From Xanthoparmelia taractica (Eukaryota; Ascomycota; Lecanoromycetes; Lecanorales; Parmeliaceae): DNA of 64,000 nt. The notes under the pieces are model-generated. The model had not been told where the DNA came from. It searched no databases and saw only the letters and a program-made list of their open reading frames with translations. The stretch lies in NCBI GenBank assembly GCA_033085395.1, contig JANQBS010000101.1, positions 1 to 64,000 on the forward strand, written 5' to 3'. A program made the translations under genes and the position numbers. This document shows, one piece after another, positions 36,556 to 48,100 of this stretch (the first letter of the stretch is position 1; the number at the start of each line of letters is the position of its first letter).

Positions 36556-39500
36556 GATGGGAACCGCTGATGAGAATGATAGCTGTCGCTAAAGTATCTC
36601 TCTCTCAATTGCGACGGAGTCAATCAATGTGGGCGATGATGATGATGATGTTATCGGGGAAGGGGGAGAATGTGGGGGGGAAGTCGGAAGATTAATAGTT
36701 GGGGTAGAGCACGCAGGTGGGAGAAGTACAAGTGCCGTTGTGGATGCGGTACTTGCAAAGCCTTTCATGCATGAAGCTCAAAGGAGGAGGCTTGAAGGTG
36801 TCGTAGGTTAACTCGGGTAAAAAGGCGAGCCGCGGGTCTGATTTGCATGCAAGGTGCGCAAACTCCAGAAGGGAGGCTACGGCACGCCTCATGGGCTATG
36901 GTGGTAGTGATGGTGGTGGTGGTGGTAGTAGTTCGTGGTAGTAGTTCATGCCTCATGCACGGATCATCATGGAGATGGTAGTAATCAGCCAGCCAGACCC
37001 CCAAGCTTCCCATGTCTGTTTTGAATCATGTTCGGTGTTGGCTTTGGCGTGCCACTCTCGTTGGGATCGCTTAGAAGTAGCAGAAGTGCGTGTGAGAGTT
37101 TGTGGAGTTGATTAGCCGAGGTTAAGGGGATTAGATGCATGATTAGCCTTATCCAACACATGCTTCGAGTCGCAAGTATATTCCTTTATCATGCGAGACT
37201 TGATCAATATCAGGTTAGGTCTGATGTCTGTCTGTCTGCTTGCTTACCTTGGCTTGAGTTAGAACACTTGATCTCTCTCTAATAATGCAAAGTCAGGGTC
37301 GATCTAGGGTCTCTTTCATGGTCTAGATCCCAGACACAACTTCGGGCATGTCGCAAAATCAGACCTTTCCTCATCTTGACTTTCATCCGTGCTTCAACCA
37401 CATACACACTCTCTCTCACTCTTCCAGAGTCAGCCGGAGGCATTGAGTTGTTGCAACGCTGCAACGAGCTATGACAGGCCAAGTCATCCTCTTTCTCTCG
37501 GACGAATTAATATCCTGGAGGACCTTGTCAAGTGGAGACAATAATAATGATGAAGAGGATGGAAGACAGCAAAGCGGCATAGCAATGCGAGCTGCTTGCC
37601 ATTGACAGACAATCATGTTCGCCGGAGGATGCTGTTGGAAGAGTGGGAAAGGTCAATCTTGCCAGGCAATTTATACTGGCCTCGTTTTGATTGAGGAGTT
37701 GGTCCAAACAAAGGAACTTTGAGTGGGGATTTTCAGGCTATTTGAAAGGGCGATGGTAGAGCTGAGAATCCAAAGAAGCAAAATCAATGCCATTGTCCCG
37801 ACTGTCCCGACCATCCATGAATGTCTGTCCCTTTCTAGTTTTCCTTCCCAGTCCCGTCAGGAGAAGTCACCATGTAAGGTAGTATACCGGGTATCTACCC
37901 AAAAGTCTGCTAAGGAAAAGGTTGGAAAGGCGGAAAGTCAAAGAAAAGTTTGACTCTGGCGCTTCGGAAGATGAGATGGAAAGATCCCACGCCATCCGAT
38001 TGATTACTAGTCAGGGGCAGTTGATTATCAGCGGTCAGCTTCAAAGACAACCCTGACTCAAAGTGGTTCGAGTTTACTTCTAGAGCTTTCCCGAGCATAG
38101 GCTAAGAGGTCGAGCCTAAAGTCTTTCCCCGAACAAATGGCTAAGAAGTAAGAAGCCAAGAGCTCTACTTCATTCTACTTCGTACACCGAATCTGTCGGC
38201 TTAGACCGGTTGAGGGAAAGTTCAGGCGGGGAAGCGGAGCCGCAGAATCTGTCTTCCAAGGCGCACAACGCTACTTTTACTTAAGCACTTTAAGGTATTC
38301 TTTTTTATCCTACGCCCAGCTTTTATTTCTACTTCTACTTCTACTTCTACTTATACATGCCGCCCAATCACTTGTAACGTGGCTAGCATGTGCCTAAGCA
38401 CACACAAGGCAGAAGTACGAAGGAGAAATCCTTTCTAAAGTAACACTTATTGTTGGCTAACATGATGGCGATACTTTAGTCCCCTTTTTTTCCCCACCAA
38501 TCATAATTTCCTTGTCATTTCTTGGATGCATTTTTACGAGAATTCATTTCATCACTTTCCCCACCCGCCACTTCTTTCCCACTAATAATATTATGATGAT
38601 CTTTTCTTTCCGATATCGCTGCCGAAAAGCCTCAAAAAACAAAAAGAGCCATGAGCCATGAGCCATGAGCCCAATTCAGCATGTGGACCACCAGGACAAC
38701 ACAACGGTGCACACGGTGCATGGCCATCACATGTCTCCACAAGCTCGCTACTATATCGAACCAAGTGACTTCACCACCGCATTCTTCTTCACCGCAACAA
38801 ACGCCTCAAGGATTCAAGTGCAGCCTCGTCGGGGAAATAACCACCCAATCAGGGACTCCTCGATAACTAGACTCTGTTAAAAGTGCTTTCACTAAGTACC
38901 CGGACATGACATTCGTGCAGGCATGCCTCCCTGTACATTGTACTATCTTTCTCTATTTACTAGGAGAAGTAGGAGAAGTAAGGTAGGACTCCAATGTCTG
39001 GGAGCGGGATGGATCCTGGCTCCTTTGCCGTTCCCTCATTTCCTACCCAATCGTTTCCGCCCCTCTCTTTTTTCCCTGACAGTATCCTGCATCTGCTCAA
39101 ATCCGACGATCATCATGTATTGCCACTCCTGCCAAAGTCTTGGAAGCAACCACTTCGTAGGTTGATATTCCTTCGGAACCTTCCATCATCTATTCCCCTT
39201 CGACTTCTCTCTTCGAGAAGCATACCAAGTACTTCTACTCGGGAGTTCTAGCCCGGACTCTGATCGCGTGGGGTAACGTTCAGACTTTTTTCTTTTTTTT
39301 TTATACTTTTCTCTCGTTACTTTCCAACATCCCTTTGTCCCCTTGAGGAAATGGTCATCTAAAGTCAACTGGGATCGGTTCGGGGAGCAAAGACTGGTTC
39401 CCGATCTTGCACACTTAGCTTCAACTCGCCCTGCAACCAGCGCAGCCACAGTCACCTGTGGGATGATGTGCCAGCCCATCACCCTCCCCGGTACGGGCAA

Positions 39501-39776
39501 AGATCTTTTGTGCCCAAATCTCCAAATTTGAAGCATCTCACACGATACAATCGTCAAATACGATGCGGTAAAGGGGAATACGGCCGCCGCTCATGACGAC
39601 CAAATAATTGCAAGAGAACCTCTCATCTCTGCTCTCCAAAGTTTGAAACCTTTCCAGTCTTCAATGTCTCTGCAGTATCGACACCAAATGCTCAAGTAAA
39701 GTCGTCCGCACTTCACCAAGGAGGTTTGTGAGACTCCCCAGGTTAGGGTACGCACACAGAGCACAACACTCCAATC
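36556..39776. other. 3.2-kb intergenic region with simple repeats
   Basis: It is the upstream region of both the permease (-) and the rhodopsin-domain gene (+). It holds a GATGATGATGATG run near 36,637, a GGTGGTAGT-type trinucleotide repeat on the plus strand at about 36,900-36,950, five CTTCTA units near 38,326-38,351, and three tandem GAGCCAT units near 38,650. Frames of 60-120 codons carry no recognisable motif. Confidence 0.5.
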
Positions 39777-41485
39777 ATGGGAATGAGCGCAGCGCAAACG
39801 CTGGCCGTCGAGTCATGGATCCTCTACGCCGTTGCCATATCGGTTGTCATATGCCGAACGTATGTGAAGACCACCCCATCTTCAAAGGTTTTCCTGTCTC
39901 TCCCGCGGCCTACTGGACTGACACGAGTCCAGCTTCTCTCGAAGGATCCTGCTAGGATCATTCAAAAAGTTACAGATTGACGATTATATAATGTACTTTG
40001 TCGTTGTACGTTCTCAATCCTCCTTCCTCCCGCACCCTCAACTTATCCGTAATCAAAACATCTCGTCCTGTGAAATTCACCATCATGGTCCCCAACCACC
40101 ATACCCCCGGTCCAGTCATACTTATTCGCGAAGCAAAGAGCTGGTCTCGTCCATAACAAGGCTGACCATACCATCCCATGGCAGGTTTGCTATACGATCG
40201 TCATAGTGGGCATCAACCAGACGGCCGTCAACCTCAATGCCTACCTGCCTCCGGAATTCCTCGCACACATCACACCCGCTCAAATCCAAAATGCAATCTA
40301 CGGCTGCAAATGGACGTTCGCTACGGAAATGACAAAACTGTCAACGGTCTGGGGATGCAAAGCTTGCTTGCTCATCTTGTATAACCATATGACGTGAGTC
40401 CCACGCCACAAAGCCTGCCTGCCATGCCGTTACTGGATTGCCGATGCCTGGACCAGATTATGAAATGACTTCGAACCAGACGGAGTTGAGAGAAAAGCGG
40501 ACGGCTGACATTGGGACCTTTAGAAAAGGATTGCCGAGATATCATCGTGCGGTCAAATATGTCGCAGCGTATGCCGTGCTCGGCTACATCATTGTCATGT
40601 CACTTTTCTTGGGTGCTTGGTGTAAGCCTGTGAACTGGTATTGGAAGGTCCCTGTCCCCAATTGTAAGTACCCCGCATTTCTCCCAGATCTTATGCCAGA
40701 AGAATCGACCAGCAGCTGACCAATCGCCTCTATAACGCCACAGCGCAATGCGCGAGTTATTACAACCACCTAATCACCGACTCTGTGTTCAACATCACGT
40801 CCGACCTGTTGATCCTTTCCCTACCCATCCCATTATTGATCAAAGCGCAACTGCCTCTCAGAAGGTCCGCAACTACCATCCCCCTTAAACCCCCACTACG
40901 CATTCTAACCCTCCTCCCAGGAAGATCGTCCTCTTCGGCATCTTCTCGCTCGGTACCCTCGTGATCCTCTGCGCCGTTCTCAACCGCTACTACAACTTCA
41001 CCACCGGCTACGGCTCCCTCATCTACCTAAACTGGTACGCCGGCGAAACCTCCACCGCCGTCATCGTCGCCAACGTCCCCCACCTCTGGCCCCTCATCTC
41101 CCGCGTCTTCGGCCTCGGCGCCTTCAAATCCTCCTTGAGCCCCGACTCCTCCAAGAAAGGCTTCCACGTCTCTTCCTCGAATCAAGGCGTCGCCTCCCGT
41201 CGCCGCACGACCCACCATGGCATCGATCACGACGGGTATTTCCGCAGTGAGAGCGAGGAGAGGATCGCTGTCGGTGGTAATAACGGCGGGTGGGGGTCCA
41301 AAAGCTTAGGCGAGGGGGACGTCGAGTTGGCGCATGCGAACGGCGGCTTCGATACCAATGTCGTGGGGGGCCGGAGGGATAACAATCAGCCCGTCTGGGG
41401 CATGCCGGCTCAGGGCGCGGGTTTGGACGATAAGGATCGCATCGTCAAGACGGTGCATATTAATCAGTTCTCCGAGAATGATTGA
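39777..41485 (+). CDS. Rhodopsin-domain integral membrane protein (SAT4/PTH11-like)
   Basis: Six exons (39777-39859, 39933-40005, 40185-40393, 40524-40663, 40744-40864, 40921-41485) give 396 aa in a continuous frame. The fourth exon start was chosen at TTTAG, with a CTGAC branch 16 bases before it. The N-terminal two thirds have seven hydrophobic segments with the family hallmarks LQIDDYIMYFVV, WTFATEMTKLSTVWGCKACLL, GLPRYHRAVKYVAAY, SVFNITSDLLILSLPIPLL, and FGIFSLGTLVILCAVLNRYY with ETSTAVIVANVPHLWPL. The C-terminal 150 residues are hydrophilic, Gly/Asn/Ser-rich and cytosolic. There is no CFEM domain. Members are presumed sensors or receptor-like proteins; the ligand is unknown. Confidence 0.88.
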
Positions 41486-42033
41486 AAGTGGGATTTGCGA
41501 TTGAGGGGGGGGCGAGGAAGGCGGGAGTATGGGAGAGTGAGCGCGGTGTTTGGAAGTCGAGGTCCTCATCCTACATGCAGAAGTCGAGCATGGGATGGAT
41601 GAAGCCCGTATAGACGTTGGAAATTACCCGGACTTGGCTTGGCTCGGCTGGCCTCTGGTGCCCTGGTGTATAATTATCTGTATTGCGTCTGAGCGATGAT
41701 ACACTTATTTTTTTGCATTTCCATTCTATTTAGGGGAGGGAGGGGGAGGGAGGGGGAGGGAGTATAAACGGAGTAAGGTAGTCCAAGGTACTTCGTACCC
41801 TGCTGAATTGAGTTAAGCGGAGATGAGATGAGTTGAGTTGGCTCGATCATGATCGATTAATTGTATTGTATTGTATATACATATATTCCTAATCCCATAA
41901 CGGATACCCTCCCTCTGTTTATTCGGTCTTGTCGTCGTTGATTTCCCCTTTCTCCCTCCCCCACCCCACCCCTTTTCCTTTTCCTCTTTCTCTTTTGTCT
42001 TCTTTCTTTCTAGTTTTCCATCCTTTCTCTTCT

Positions 42034-42073
<40 letters not shown>

Positions 42074-43030
42074 TTCTTTTTCTTTTTCGATCTCGTCTTT
42101 CTTTCAATAAATATATATATATAACAGGTACAGGCGGAAAGAAAGGCGGGATGATGGCGTTTCGGCATTAGGGCGTATCTCGGGGGATTATCGGATTGGG
42201 GGATTGGCGGTTGGATTACATACTTTAGAATAACGGTTTCTGTGAGCGAGCGTGTGTGTGTGTGTGTTGTGTGCTCGTGTGTATGTATGCGTGTGTACTC
42301 TTCCTCTCCCACGTGTCCTCCACCGCCTCGCTGTATAACTACCTACCTACCTGGCCTATCTATCCACCTACCCTCCACGCCTTACCTTACCTTTCCTTTC
42401 CTTTCCTTTCCTTCCCTTCCCTCCCCTTTTATTTCTTTCTTCCTTCCATTCCATTTATTTCTCCCTTCCCTTCTCTTGTCTTTCTTCCCTCCCCTCCCAT
42501 TCCACTCCTTCCCTTCCCTTTCATTCCTCCACTCCCGTTTATTTATTCCCCTTTATTCCTTCCTTCCTTCCTTCCTTCCTTCCTTCCTTCCTTTCATTTA
42601 TTTCCATTCATTCCTTCGTCCACAACGTCCCATGCTTTCTTTTAGATTGTTTGTTGAGTATGGTTTGGGCATGCATGTGTGTGGGAGGGAGAGTGAGAGC
42701 GCGGGGGTGAGGGATTGGTAGAGGAAAAGGGGAAGAGAGAGGGGAAGAGGAGATCGAGAAGAGAGAGGAAGAGGAAGAGAGAAGGGAGAAAGAGGGGAGA
42801 TGGTGTGGTTAAGGAGGCTCCTTTGGGCTGGGAAAGGGGAGGGAGGGAGAGAGGGGGGTGGAAGGAGTCTATTGGATAAAGGCGAGGTTGGTGGTGGGAT
42901 GGCAGGTACAGATGGGGGATGGATTTGGCAATTGGGATGGTTATTTGTACATAGTGGCATACTTCCATGGACGCGTGGGGTGGCGAGATAGGGGGTGCTT
43001 GATATGTAGAATGGAAAGGTTGATTTGGAT
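41486..43030. repeat. Low-complexity polypyrimidine then polypurine region
   Basis: It contains GGGAGGGAG-type repeats (41,733-41,761), a (CT)n run of about 14 units (42,036-42,066), (TG)n near 42,252, a polypyrimidine tract of about 250 bp ending in nine CCTT units (42,360-42,600), and a GA/GGGA-rich polypurine tract (about 42,680-42,870). Long frames here, such as 42242-42721, are artefacts of composition. The 3' end of the rhodopsin-domain gene lies at its left edge. Confidence 0.85.
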
Positions 43031-43917
43031 TATCTAGGACTATATGCTCGTTTTCGCGCTGGTGGAGAGGACTGGCTTGAGCTCAATCGCCCCTGGCACT
43101 GGCCCCGTTGCTGACGGATAAGCCATCACTCGAGTTCCAGCTGGGACGGCGGTGCTTACATGGTTTGCTGGGCTGCTCGCTGCGTGTGGCGCCTTAGGGT
43201 GGATCTTTGGAAGGGACGGATGGTCTAGGAGCATCGGCATGGTCGTGGAGTACACTGACTTTATCAAGTGAGGCTATCGTGTGTTAATGATGCCACCGCA
43301 GCGAAAGGGGTCATCGTCTGCTGTTAGCCGGAGAGTGAGGAGGAAGTTGGACGAGGAGCTTCTGTGCGGCTTGCGTAAAGGATGAGAAGGGAGGCGAAAG
43401 ACTAGGCGCTTGGGATACAGACGCGGCAAGGTTCGACATTGAGGGTCGACAATGCATCTAGAAGGAGTATCAAGATGTCCTAGTATGGGAGTGTGTAGTG
43501 TCAAAGCTTGCGGTCCGGCCACTCAGTCGGGGGGGCTGTTTTAACGAGACGAATGTGGTAATGACTTCCACACTCTTTAGGTTTCTGTGACGCCAGAATT
43601 CGCTCCTTTCGGTGTTTCCCTCCAATTCCCAGCTTATGAAATTCCTATACACATGGCAGACTTCAATGTGAGTGGAAAGTCCGATTTCCTCTTGGGCAGT
43701 GTAGTGTCTAATGAATCCTCACTGCGCCGGTATCCTTTTCCGTGTTTTGAGGTTTGACGTTGCTTATTTACGGAGCCGATCAACGCTCTCTTCTGCTGGA
43801 TCAGGGGTCTGATGTGTGTTTCTTGCTGGTATGAACAGTCGGGGGATTTAAGAGCTTGATCACAAACTTCCGTCGTAGATCTCAGGGCATCATTTCTTTG
43901 CCTTTAGCATGATCCAC
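43031..43917. other. No gene recognised
   Basis: Only short frames without motifs occur on either strand. Composition is balanced, in contrast to the simple repeats to its left. Confidence 0.4.
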
Positions 43918-44506
43918 CTAGTCAGCATCTGACCGCCACTCGATTATGTACCCGCTGCAGTCCTTTACCCAAGTATCGGGTGCTTCCTCTTCAATGTTTC
44001 CCAATATGTCACGCGCTGACCCAAGACGCCGTCTCGGTCCATCGCCTTGCTTCCACCTCAGAGTATAGATGGGCAGGTGAAGCTCTGATCTCCTTAATGG
44101 AACGGAGCACCTCTCCAATTGTCCGGTTCTTGGCCAGCTGACCCTGGTCCAATACCTCCGCAATGGTTAAGCGAACGGTAATCTAACTGGGTCGATCTTT
44201 AGAAGATGACCTTGCTTTCGAAGTGCTGAGTGCCCTCGCTCGGTTCTGCAATGACTTTTGAAAAACGTGGCATGTAGTTTCCATCGTTACGGTGTCCGTA
44301 GGATCATGCCTTCGTTCGACCATGAAGACCCAATAGGAGGTGAAATCGCCGTTGGCATCCAGTACGGGATAGGAAAGAGCCTGACAGATGATAGTCACTA
44401 GCCGTTAGTATTGCTAGAGCTATGGTACTGCCTGCCTGGTATGTATCTGGCTCACTCACCGCTTCAGTTTATGGAATCTTGGACAGGATGGTCTTCCAGC
44501 AGACAT
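43918..44506 (-). CDS. Possible small multi-exon gene, unrecognised
   Basis: From an ATG at 44506 a 16-codon exon is followed by a good intron (GTGAGT donor near 44,459, ACTAAC branch near 44,418, CTGTCAG acceptor near 44,395). An open stretch then contains LSYPVLDANGDFTSYWVFMV. A second possible junction (acceptor GTTAG near 44,182) would lead to VRLTIAEVLDQGQLAKNRTI with GEVLRSIKEIRASP. The frames do not join cleanly, so this is either a decayed gene or a wrong model. No family was recognised. Confidence 0.25.
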
Positions 44507-45187
44507 GTTAGCTCCTATCAGCGCTAGGTACTAAATCCATTTGATGAATCGAGCTTGAGGGTATTTTGTCTATCCCGGCGGGACCGTGCACATATCCACC
44601 TGGGCTATTGCATCACGAGACGGCTAAGAGCCGTTGGCTCGAGAGCTGACCTTGGTTGGATTGATAGGTTGCGCGAGACATGCCTTCAAGCTGACAATGC
44701 ACGGTCGACTTTGGGCTCAAGATGTCGTCCATACTACCAGATAAATGTACAACAGAGCGACGGTAGTGATTGCAGGTGATGTCTCTGGTCAGGAAGGAGA
44801 GACGAAGCGGTATGGAGGTAAGATACCTTATTTTGGGGATCAGCCTTACAGTAAACGGGCGCTAGTGTCTCCAACGTCAAAATACCTGGAGAAATTTTAT
44901 GGTGGGGAAGACAAAACAGACATGCCCACTGTCCAATTGCTTTTTCCACCTTCAACTTTTCACACCGGCCCATCATCGCTCACAAAGTCGACAATTCTTT
45001 CTGACCGCTCAGTCCGACCATTCGCCCCCACAAGAACCGGAACGAAATCAATCCTGCAGCCTGTGCGCTGCCTCCCAGCTGTGACCCCACCACGTCTCCC
45101 AGCGCTCAACGAGCCCCGAGCTCTACCTCTACTCTGGGCACGAGAACAAGCTCACCATAGCCTCATGCTAGGCACATAAGAGGAATC
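44507..45187. other. Upstream region of ARG5,6
   Basis: I looked for the general amino-acid control site TGACTC(A) and did not find it on the plus strand in this stretch. No convincing upstream reading frame of the arginine-attenuator type was seen. A pyrimidine-rich segment precedes the start codon. Confidence 0.4.
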
Positions 45188-48100
45188 ATGCTCTCTCTCC
45201 GCTCCTCCACCCTCCAGGCCGCAGGCCGAAGCTGTCGGCTTGCTAAGGTCCCTCTACGATCCAGCCTCCGTCTGCCACAAGCACTCCTCCCAGCAGCTTC
45301 TACCCAGATTTCCGAGCAATGGCGGCGACCATTTGCTTCCCCTGCCGGTTCCTCTCTCACCACACGCTCAACTGTCATACAGTTGCTTAGCAACATTGGC
45401 TCTAAGCGGGAGGTGCAGCAGTACCTAAGCCATTTCTCTTCCGTCTCGTCACAACAGTTCGCTGGTACGTGTTTCTGGAGTCCAATTGTCTCCTTGGATC
45501 AATCCTTGGGTCTTGAGACATACAATGGCAGTCGTTACGTTCGAGCTTATCCAAAGGCTCGAACGACCCCCTCAAACAGGCGATACTGACTGCAAGATTC
45601 AGTGATCAAAGTAGGGGGAGCTATCATTACTGAACACCTCGAGGCTCTGGTCTCTGCGCTGGCATTCCTGGCACAGATTGGGCTATACCCTGTACGTGGT
45701 TGGGATTCCATCGCTCCTCCTTTGAACCAATTGTTAGATTGTGAGACATGGCTGGAGCGCGTGCATACTAGAGGCTATCTCTCATCGCTCGATGGTTTTG
45801 GTTCTTAACAGTTGATACTGATTTTGTCCAGGTGGTCGTTCATGGGGCTGGTCCACAGCTCAACAAGATACTAGTGCGTACATCACTTTCTACGATGAAT
45901 CCACAATGTCCCTAACCCCGAAATGTGCAGGAGAGTGCTGGTGTAGAGCCACAATTCGAAGGAGGCATAAGGATAACGGATGGAAAAACGTTGGGGATTG
46001 CGAGATCTTTGTTCCTTCACGAGAACTTGAAGCTTGTCGAGGAGTTGGAGAATGTTGGGGTCCGTGCAAGGCCAATCACATCCGGTGTTTTCGGCGCGGA
46101 GTTCCTTGATAAAGAGAAATACGATTTGGTGGGAAAGATAACCAGCGTGGACAAGAATCCTATAGAGGCCAGCATCAGGGCGGGTCAGCAACACTTTCAA
46201 AGGACCCAGGTTTCACGGCTGACTGGGAGCAGGCTGTCTACCTATCTTGACATCAATGAGCGAAACTGCTGAAGGACAGGTAAGTATCCATGTCGCTTCT
46301 ACTAGGTATCATTCTGACCGAGTCTTTAGGTTCTCAATGTGAATGCGGATGTGGCAGCAGGAGACCTGGCACGGGCACTGCAACCGCTCAAGATCGTCTA
46401 TTTGAGTGAGAAAGGCGGTCTGTTCAATGGCGATACCAAGGAAAAGATATCCGCCATCAACCTGGACGAAGAATACGAAGATCTAATGTCAGGGAGGCAT
46501 TGGTGGGTCCGCCACGGGACCAGGCTGAAGATCAAAGAGATGAACGACCTGCTGGCTGACCTCCCTCGAACGTCGAGCGTTGCAATCATCCATGTAGGTA
46601 ATTCCCAAGACATTGCTTGTTGCGAGAACGGCACACTGAATCCACAAATCTTTTGCGGGAGCTTCATACTCATATACACCCTACTGTTCTGCTACCCGTA
46701 TTCTGTTGGGAGAATACCACTAACACCGTGTCCTCTGGCAGCCTTCGGATCTCCAAAAGGAATTGTTCACGGACACTGGGTGTGTACACTCCCCGATCAA
46801 GGGCGGAGGCGATGACATTGTGACTAAGTCATTCACAGAGCGGGTACACTGATAAGAAGAGGCAACAAGGTTCATGTGAACACGAAGGTGTCTCAGTTTG
46901 AAGATGTTGAAGCCTTCAAAAAGGTCCTCTTGAGGGACCGAGAAGCACTTGATGCAGCCGCGACCGTCGACAGATACGTACAGTATCTGAGTCAACGAGA
47001 ATTTAAAGCATACTTTGACGAGCCTATGGAGGCTCTCGCCATTGTCTTACCCCCACAAGAAGGAACTTCGATGGCTCAGCTCGCCACGTTCACCATTACA
47101 AGAGCCGGATGGCTTACTAATGTTGCTGACAACGTCTTCGCTGCGCTTCTAAGGGACAATCCCAAGCTGGTTTGGACGGTTAAAAGCGACGATGAGAATT
47201 TGACTTGTAGGTCTATGTCCTTCAACTTGGACAACACTTTTTCCAGGTGGAAACATGCTCCTAAAAAGGCAATGCTAACACCGTCAAACTTCTAGGGTTC
47301 TTTGACAAAGCCGAAGGCAGTCTTTCCCGTGGTGGTGAAGTGCTATTTTGGACAGGTGCGCCCCATTTCCGACGCTTTATTCCCGTGCCAATACTCTGCT
47401 TTTAACTCGACTACCCGTTTCGGGAGACCTGTCTCCCGTAGTTGACATATGTCTCCGCTTAGCAAAGAAGATGCTAAGACAGATATTAGGCATTCAAAGC
47501 GGCGACGAGGTAAAAGAGTTGATGCTAGGTAGGACTCCTCTAGCCCCAAACTTCTCTATTGGCCGTACCCCATTGCTGATAAGAGAACATCATCAGAATT
47601 CGGTAGATCAGGCAGAGAGATCTTTGGTAAGCAATCACGGCGTTTCAAGCTCAGATCTATGACTAATGGGTTTGTAGGAGATGTAAATCTCGAGAACAGG
47701 CTTCAGAAAGCCGCCAGGAATATACCACAACCGCAACAGATGAGGGCTTATTCCACGACAAGTCATGCATCAAACGCTCTACGGAAGTCGAGGCCGTCCC
47801 GGAGAACACCATTAGTATCCTCCACACGATCATACGCTACTCAGACCACGAACCCAAATCCTCCCTTTGGTAGACTCTTTTCCATCAACCCGTTGGCCAC
47901 TTTCTACCTTCGACTAATTCCGCTGCAGGTTCTAAGAACAGCTCCAATCAAACGCCATCAAAAGTTGCCCTTATCGGTAAGTATGCCCATCTCGTGGATA
48001 CTAAAAGCTGTTCCTGATCATGCTCAGGCGCCAGGGGTTATACCGGGAAAGGTATGGGACGTTCCCCTGCAGTTGAAACAGCAATCATGGCCGCCAGACG

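Noticed and set aside
42242..42721. 159-codon plus-strand frame
   Set aside because: It is pure low-complexity sequence (Pro/Leu/Phe/Ser) from the polypyrimidine tract.
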